Position numbers and translations under genes: made by a program. Below are positions 57,797 to 64,000 of a DNA stretch of 64,000 nucleotides, piece after piece; positions within the stretch are counted from its first letter, which is position 1; each line of letters starts with the position of its first letter. Below the pieces are notes generated by a model that saw only the letters and a list, made by a program, of their open reading frames with translations, made no database searches and was not told the DNA's origin. The stretch comes from Bombyx mori (taxonomy: Eukaryota; Arthropoda; Insecta; Lepidoptera; Bombycidae): the NCBI RefSeq assembly GCF_030269925.1, contig NC_085121.1:13037501-13101500 (forward strand), given 5' to 3'.

Positions 57797-58418
57797 TTTG
57801 GCAAGGAGTATCGTAAGTCTGCATGAGTATCAACCACCATCATACCTATTTCAGCCGTGAAACAACCATACGTTCCGCCTTGAAAGTTCTACAGCTCTTG
57901 TTTTTTTTATTGCACTTGTAGGCAGACGAGCACATGGCCCACCTGATGGTGAGTGGTTACCGTCGCCCATGGGATTCAGCAATGCCAAGGGCAGAAACAA
58001 GCTTCTGCCCACCATTAAGTACTCTCCGCAAGCCTCGCTGGAATAAGGACATGTAATAGCACTCGGGAAACACCGTGGAGGAGAGGTCAGTCCAAAGCCG
58101 GATGGTACGTGGCAAAAAAGGTCTCTGGAAACGCACTGTGGATGAACGCAGTGGCTCCAGGTAGTATGGATGAACTCTACTCCAGTGATGTTAAAAACGA
58201 GATGACGGGATCACCTCAAGCAATTCCTCAGAGCATTACTCACCATGGGGCATTCGGTAGAAAATACAGGGTGAAGCGAATAATACACTGCAATTTAAAT
58301 TTGGACCTTGTGTCTCAGGATGGATGGTGGCATTCACCTCGTGATGTCTATGAGACCCGGTAACCAGTTAATACTGGTTGGGCCTAGAACTTATTTACTC
58401 AATCATGCAATAAAAAAG
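57797..58418 (+). repeat. Ancient Bm1-like copy split by a family C insert
   Basis: Left part (57797-57896): 'catacctatttcagccgtgaaacaacc' aligns to the Bm1 text 'ccctgcctatttctgccgtgaagcagt'. Right part (58265-58418): 'cttgtgtctcaggatggatggtggcattcac' to 'caatcatgcaataaaaaa' aligns to its 3' half. The two are separated by 57900-58260. Confidence 0.55.
57900..58260 (-). repeat. Family C element, longest copy
   Basis: T tract, 'attgcacttgtaggcagacgagcacatggcccacctgatgg', 'cgtcgcccatgggattcagcaatgcc', then about 250 bp of unique 5' part including 'gatgacgggatcacctcaagc'. It is inserted in the old Bm1-like copy, so it is the younger of the two. An 84-codon frame crossing the right junction is incidental. 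Confidence 0.65.
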
Positions 58419-61002
58419 GCGTGTGATTAACCTACACGGTTTGATAAGTATAGGAACGCATTTCGGTATATAGTTAAGCGGTTAAGACTACAAGTCTTGT
58501 TATACAAGTAATGTTATTTATAAGCTCCGTTAGTCGTTGAAGACCGGAATGAAAGTGACATTATGCGTATTATATTTGATGTGATATTTAAGTACATTAT
58601 TTATTTAATTAAATGTTTGCATCATTTTTATGTAATATCAAACGAACAAAATGAAACAGTTCTTGTTTTTATTTTGCTAGTCAAAAACAAAAAATCCTTC
58701 ATTCACATATCTCGTAACAAGCATAGTTACAAAGAATATATGTAATTATCACTTTTATTAAGTATAGGAAAGTGCACCTTAATACATTCGTGTGCGAATC
58801 CGAATTATTCAAAGTAAATATACGCACGACATCAGGCGGACTAGATTTAATTTTATGACTGTCTTTTGGGGCAACAGAATAATTATTCTATGTCTTATAA
58901 TTTACGGTCAAAGTTTCTGTAATACGTGCGCAATAAAATACATCATTTCGGTTTTACGAAATGACAGAATAGTGTGTGTGGTAGGCAAACAAAATTAATC
59001 CTAATTTTCGAGAAAATTATGTGGTCGTAAACCTATGCTATTAACATTTCAGCTTCCGCTATCAGATGACAAACAAAGTAGATTTAAATTAATTAATTAA
59101 AAAATCAAATTAACAAATAAATTATATTACAAAAATCATAGATAATTCACCTGGATATTCGTCTCTTAATGACCACAGATATACATGCCTATATTTGAAG
59201 CGCACTTATTCATTGAATGTACACATGTACATATATTGAATACGATAGAGTATTATCATTGTTCAAATCAAGTGAAACTAAAATTTATTTCCTCTTAATT
59301 ACTATACTGTTCTAACTTATTTAGTTCTAGCATTTTTAATTTTACTTTAGCTACGAAACAACTGTTCGGCTAATAGGGATTAACAACAAAAACACTTTTT
59401 AAGTCTTATAATGCTGCGTTAACTCATCAATACACTTAAAAAAACGTAGTATTGTCCGTCGACGCAAAATAAATAATCGCAAAAAAATATGTTAGTATAA
59501 ATATAAAGGCATTATTTCGAAAATCACTGAACTTTTATATCTTTATAATACTGCCTCTAATTTAATTTTTAACATTTTAAAGGCATATCTCGAAAATATC
59601 GATTCAGCACGCTAATCAAAGCCGCAAACGATGACAAATTGAAAAGAAGTGACGAGAAATGTTTATAATATTATGATGATATTTTTAGAGAGTTCGCTGA
59701 GATAAAACTTACCAGGTTTATTATTATTGTAATTATTATTATTTTTATCTGGGAATTGTTTTTTCTCTCAAGAACATTTTTACAGAAAAACAATGAACAT
59801 TAAAAATGCGCATATGCTTTCAATGCTTGAATCACAACTGTTTCAATTTGAATTCATTACGCTTCCTGTAACACTGATAATGAGTGCTTCGCAAAATTGT
59901 CGTTTTATCGTTATTTTAGATCTGGCAACAAAAATGTGATTCATCGCGCCACCCGCGTGAGTCATTCGCGAATATTTTTGAATCGACGGATCGTCCCGTA
60001 AGGTCAACGATCGCATCGCTCGCAAAACGTTTTGAAAACGAAGAAATATTTGTACGCATGAAATCGTATATAAAAATATTAATATACTATGAACTGTGTA
60101 ATTGTTACGTGGGAATGTTTATCACCATTCGTTTTTAGGGTTCCGTAAATTCTATAAGAAAAACAATCACAAGAAATAGCGGATCAATTATTATTAGTCT
60201 GTATGTCCAGTTAGTCTATTTTCACTCGCAGGTATTTAGTAGATCCAATGGTTATCATATACAAAAACGGTTGAATACTGTTGATTCTTACACTATAATA
60301 CTAGAAAGATGGAAATTGAAAAATAATGTCTTAAAAAAATATATATTTTAAATTTCGGATTCACGATCAAACACGAAAAAATTTCATTCCTTCATAATCA
60401 ATTGAGTTCATTACGAGATTTAAACATGTAGAATAAATAAATAATTGCGGCGAATGAAACCGAATTCATTCATTCAATAATTAAGACTTCTTCACGCGAG
60501 TTCAGCTTATACTTACTAGTTCTTAAACAGGATTCTTGTTGTTTTAAATAAAATACAAGTAATGCTCAAAGTTAAAAAGAATAATATTTCATAGCTATTT
60601 AAAACAAATCAATCGGCAATTTAAGCTACATAATATTTTTTTGCATGGCAACATTGTTTAGGCAGTATGACTGCTAACCTAAATCCTACCTAACTGCCGG
60701 TTTTACGGCTGTTCCGCGAACCCTGATCAGAAACAAAGTGTTTGGCGTTAAATCACGAACTTACATTGTTCGATGGGCATGCAGCAATATTAATAATACA
60801 TACACCATTACCATACACTATTATTTACAATTCTTGTTTTGCGTACTTCTACTGTTAAACAGGCATTGCGATTTGAAGGGAGGCACGACCAACGAAAGTA
60901 GAGAAATATACCTACCTAAGTGAGAATTCAAACGATGTCAAATTGACTTGCTCGCCAAATTTCGCTGAGCTGTGATCATAATGCCACTAGGCAAATTCAT
61001 AG
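58419..61002. other. Longest repeat-poor stretch, unassigned
   Basis: About 2.6 kb with no repeat seen elsewhere in the window and no convincing gene. 59935-60035 is GC-richer (cgcgccacccgcgtgag, cgacggatcgtcccg) and open on the minus strand for 60 codons without a motif. It could be regulatory DNA. Confidence 0.35.
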
Positions 61003-61020
61003 TAATATTATTATTATTTC
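61003..61020 (+). repeat. Target-site duplication, left copy
   Basis: TAATATTATTATTATTTC, repeated at 61268-61285 on the far side of the Bm1 copy. Confidence 0.8.
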
Positions 61021-61261
61021 ACTGGTGGTAGGACCTCTTGTGGGTTCGCGCGGGTAGGTACCACCGCCTTGCCTATTTCTGCCGTGAAGCAGTAATGTGT
61101 TTCGGTTTGAAGGGTAGGGCAGCCGTTGTAACTATACTGAGATCTTAGAACTTATATCTCAATGTGGGTGGCGCATTTACTTTGTAAATGTCTATGGGCT
61201 CCAGTAACCACTTAACGCCATGAGGGCTGTGAGCTCGTCCACCGATCTAAGCAATAAAAAA
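61021..61261 (+). repeat. Bm1-type SINE body with target duplications
   Basis: 'actggtggtaggacctcttg' to 'ctaagcaataaaaaa', flanked by the 18-bp duplication. It lacks the tRNA head although the insertion itself is complete, so head-less Bm1 can be a unit of retroposition. Confidence 0.85.
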
Positions 61262-61349
61262 TTATAATAATATTATTATTATTTCCTAGTAGACGTTCAA
61301 GATTTCGTCTGTAATAAAACTCATCTTGCTTGTATACGATTTTACATCT

Positions 61350-61794
61350 TTTTTTTTTTTTTTTTATTGCTTGGAGGAGTGGACGAGCTCACAGCCCACC
61401 TGATGTTAAGTGGTTACTGGAGCCCATAGACATCTACAACGTAAATGCGCCACCCACCTTGAGATATAAGTTCTAAGGTCTCAGTTATAGTTACAACGGC
61501 TGCCCCACCCTTCAAACCGAAACGCATTACTGCTTCACGGCAGAAATAAGCAGGGTGGTGGTACCTACCCGTGCGGACTCACAAGAGGTCCTACCACCAG
61601 TAATTATGCAAATTAATTTTGCGGGTTTCATTTTTATTACACGATGTTATTCCTTCACCGTGGAAATCAATCGTGAACATTTGTTGAGTACGTATTTCAT
61701 TAGAAAAATTGGTACCCGCCTGCGGGATTCGAACACCGATGCATCGCTCAACACGAATGCACCGGACGTCTTATCCGTTAGGCCACGACGACTA
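61350..61794 (-). repeat. Full-length Bm1 SINE
   Basis: T tract of about 19, body to 61600, linker, then the tRNA-like head whose B box (GGTGTTCGAATCC on the minus strand) lies at about 61722-61734 and A box at about 61775-61786. It ends 'ggccacgacgac'. One of two complete copies in the window, 90 bp from a plus-strand copy. Confidence 0.9.
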
Positions 61795-61856
61795 GATACA
61801 TTTAGAGACATCTAGATACATCTAGATAGATAGAGACATCTAGATACATTTTGTGC
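61795..61856 (+). repeat. Short tandem 'agacatctagatacat' repeats
   Basis: 'tagatacatttagagacatc', 'tagatacatctagatagata' and 'gagacatctagatacat' follow each other directly at the 5' end of the Bm1 copy. Confidence 0.7.
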
Positions 61857-62371
61857 GCTGACATTATCTAGGATATTTTTGGGTTCATATAACGCTTCCA
61901 ACACTTCGTTCACGCATGCTATAGTCAAATAGCTCCTAGTACCGATTTCAAATGATAGTACTTTATTTATTCGTATTGCATCATTAAAAGATTACAGATT
62001 AATTCGTAATAATATGTTCCGTAAGAGTTTTAAAACATTAATCAAACACCGGTAATTCTATTGTTAAAATACAACTTCAAAATGTAACTGATTGATGATC
62101 GCGTTTGTATTGTTTTGATTTGCACTCGTATCTATCTTATTCGAACAGCTTGGGATCTTCGCTGAGCAATATTTTTGCTTGGGTGTATTGTACCCGCATT
62201 TTTCTAACTGCGTTTTTCCAATGAAAAAGATACACATCATGCTCAGAAAAGACTTCCGCAATGAAGGTATTGACAAAAATGAAACCCGGAAAAGTTTAAA
62301 TTATAGTAATATTCGTTGGGTGTATTGTGGGCCCGTGCGGGTAGGTATTATTAACTTGGTTATTTCTTTCT
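61857..62371. other. Unassigned
   Basis: Nothing recognised. 'ggcccgtgcgggtaggtatta' at 62329-62349 is a Bm1-body trace on the plus strand. Confidence 0.3.
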
Positions 62372-62442
62372 AATTATAATTTTGAGGGTTTGATTTTTAT
62401 TACCCGATGTTATTCCTTCACCGTGGAAGTCAATTGTGAACA
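62372..62442 (-). repeat. Bm1 linker fragment
   Basis: 'ctaattataattttgagggtttgatttttattacccgatg' to 'gtggaagtcaattgtgaac' matches the linker between Bm1 body and head, in minus orientation. Confidence 0.7.
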
Positions 62443-62461
62443 ATTGTGAATGCCCTAGCAG

Positions 62462-62660
62462 TCGCAACCCACTAAGAATTTCTACCCATCTGGATGGGTG
62501 AAATTCTACGCCTGGGCGTAGCTGAAATAGCCTTAGGCTACCAGTGAATAGGTAGGAAAAAAAAAAGGAATTATCGGCCAGAAACTCTGTGGGTTGCGTC
62601 TGTGGGTTAAGTTGCGCGCGTCATACTCTTCCTCGCATTCGTTGAGTTCAGTATCTGTCC
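62462..62660. repeat. Rearranged family B pieces
   Basis: 62462-62571 is plus-strand B-like (gcaacccactaagaatttct ... gctgaaatagccttaggctacc ... ggtagg plus ten A). 62583-62660 is minus-strand B-like (aactctgtgggttgcgtctgtgggttaa). Opposite orientations suggest one B-type copy inserted in another. Confidence 0.5.
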
Positions 62661-63218
62661 TAAATAACATTCACAATGATGACTATCTCAATTCTAATAA
62701 ACATAATGAGTAGTCTAATCGAGACCAATTATTAAGTAGCGTGGTCCGCCCATTAGGCACTATTCTGTTTTCATTCTTTGATAGTGTAACGGGTAACTAA
62801 TAAGAAAGGCTCACAACAGATTGGTTTATTTTTTTCATCGGGGATTGCTCTAATGTGAATTATGTGTCAATATTATTATTATTATTATTATATTATATTA
62901 TATTATTTTTACATTTGAATTAAGAAATTTGACAATGCTGGTAACACAATCAATTTCGGTTGTTCAGAAGGCAGGAAACAGGATATCTTTTTTTCTTTAT
63001 GATGGCTTGAAATCGATTTTTACGTTGTCGTCCCGAATCGATATTCAAACGAGTAGTCGAGTCCGAACAATAAGATCGTAAACGCGTACCAACAATGTTG
63101 GCGTACGTAAAAGCAATTCAATTGCATAAACTTAAACTTGGTTCGGACCATTGTTTCCGAACGTAGCGACAAGGTTCATAGAATAAACTTTATACGGTCA
63201 CCGGAGCAATCATATGAG
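62661..63218. other. Unassigned with (ATT)n
   Basis: 62868-62906 is an ATT/ATATT microsatellite. The rest is unassigned. Confidence 0.4.
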
Positions 63219-63300
63219 TTTTTTTTTTAATCCGTCCGATGTCAGTCGGTTACCGGAACTCATAGGCATAGCATCGTAAACCCCGCCGTCAATAGTTCAA
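63219..63300 (-). repeat. Diverged Bm1 3' end
   Basis: 'tccgatgtcagtcggttaccggaactcataggcatagcatcgtaaa' follows the Bm1 order 'ggtgttaagtggttactggagcccatagacatctacaacgtaaa'. Confidence 0.5.
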
Positions 63301-64000
63301 GCTTCGAACAATCTTAAATACGTGTTTTAAAAACACGATTCCGTAGAATATTTTCAAAATTTTCTTCGTCTCGAGCATTTATAATAATAAAATCGAAACT
63401 CACTAAAAACCATTTTATTTTTCATGACATTTAACTTGTCTATTGTGAGAGGAACAAATAAATCAAACAAATGATTTCCTGTGTGACATCAAAGAATAAA
63501 TTTGCACCTAGCGCGAGTCGGGGCGTTGGCTCGCTTCCACACTGGTGCGTTCTATTCTGGCACTCCTGCAAAGGTCGGATGTCAAAAGCCTTTGACTTGT
63601 ATACAATGCAATATACACAGTAATTGCGCCCTACACTCCTTGCCTTGTTCTCTAGAGAAATCTATGTTTGCCAGTTGATAATAGATCTTCTATTATTGGT
63701 CACAGATACAATATTTAATTGGAAAAAAAACGTTTTTATACGTCTGTTCGTCTTCTCATTACGCAGGCTGGTTGCGAATTATTCGCGCATTATTCGTTCA
63801 ATTGAATTTAAATTTAAAGTTGTTCTTTTCACTTTAATGAAAATCTTTGAAATAGAATTATCAAGGGTTCCGTCAAGTTAGAACAGGGTAAATGTTCCAA
63901 AGCCCTCAATAGCCTTAACAGTTACAAGTTTTCTATAGGAAATGATAGTATTAAAAAAATAATTTGACATTGCACTCTATCCACATTTTTTTTCCTACAT
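63301..64000. other. Unassigned right edge
   Basis: Includes an 85-codon plus frame (63624-63881) with no known motif. 63505-63600 is GC-richer. The final T tract at 63987-63994 followed by 'cctacat' could be the beginning of another minus-strand family B tail cut by the window edge. Confidence 0.3.

Noticed and set aside
61715..61794. tRNA gene on the minus strand
   Set aside because: The A and B boxes belong to the Bm1 SINE head, which continues directly into the SINE body; the same applies at 4168 and 11963.
63520..63580. Glypican upstream exon (minus strand, ECQNRTHQCG...)
   Set aside because: The acceptor looks fair, but the donor is weak, and there is no signal peptide and no glypican pattern.

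Overview
This is silk-moth-type nuclear DNA, most likely Bombyx mori or its wild relative. The evidence is more than twenty copies of the tRNA-derived, oligo(A)-terminated SINE I recognise as Bm1, plus other moth-type repeats: Helitrons ending CTAG, LINE 3' tails, RTE-type LINE ends and a Tc1 element. Base composition is about two-thirds A+T, and there is no compact gene structure. Family names are from memory of lepidopteran repeats; no search was run.

I can support only one host-gene segment, on the minus strand at 3565-3708. It is a 144-bp internal exon with canonical splice sites on both sides. Its translation carries the glypican N-terminal signature ICGG-x-CC followed by E-x-x-L-R, closest to dally as I remember it. 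Read this way, sequence to the right of 3708 is upstream intron (or includes a missed first exon and the promoter), and 1-3564 is downstream intron. The window would then be mostly the inside of one very long glypican intron filled with transposons.

Layout: 0-3 kb holds two Helitrons abutting head to tail, a third Helitron, and a nearly intact Tc1 transposase with one in-frame stop. 3-6 kb has the exon, Bm1 pieces and a hairpin MITE split by a LINE tail with a 9-bp target duplication. 6-20 kb carries LINE tails, Helitrons and Bm1 copies, including a Bm1 composite between 54-bp direct repeats. 20-34 kb is AT-rich with few repeats apart from two LINE 3' ends. 34-41 kb holds Helitrons, an alternating trio of Bm1 copies, an unidentified GC-rich block and a 200-bp palindrome. 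42-43 kb has a five-copy 147-bp minisatellite. 44-58 kb has nested and chimeric SINE/LINE insertions. 58-64 kb is mostly unique apart from an inverted Bm1 pair at 61 kb.

No CRISPR, operon, rRNA or functional tRNA gene is seen. The tRNA-like stretches are SINE heads. Element boundaries are read by eye and may be off by several bases.
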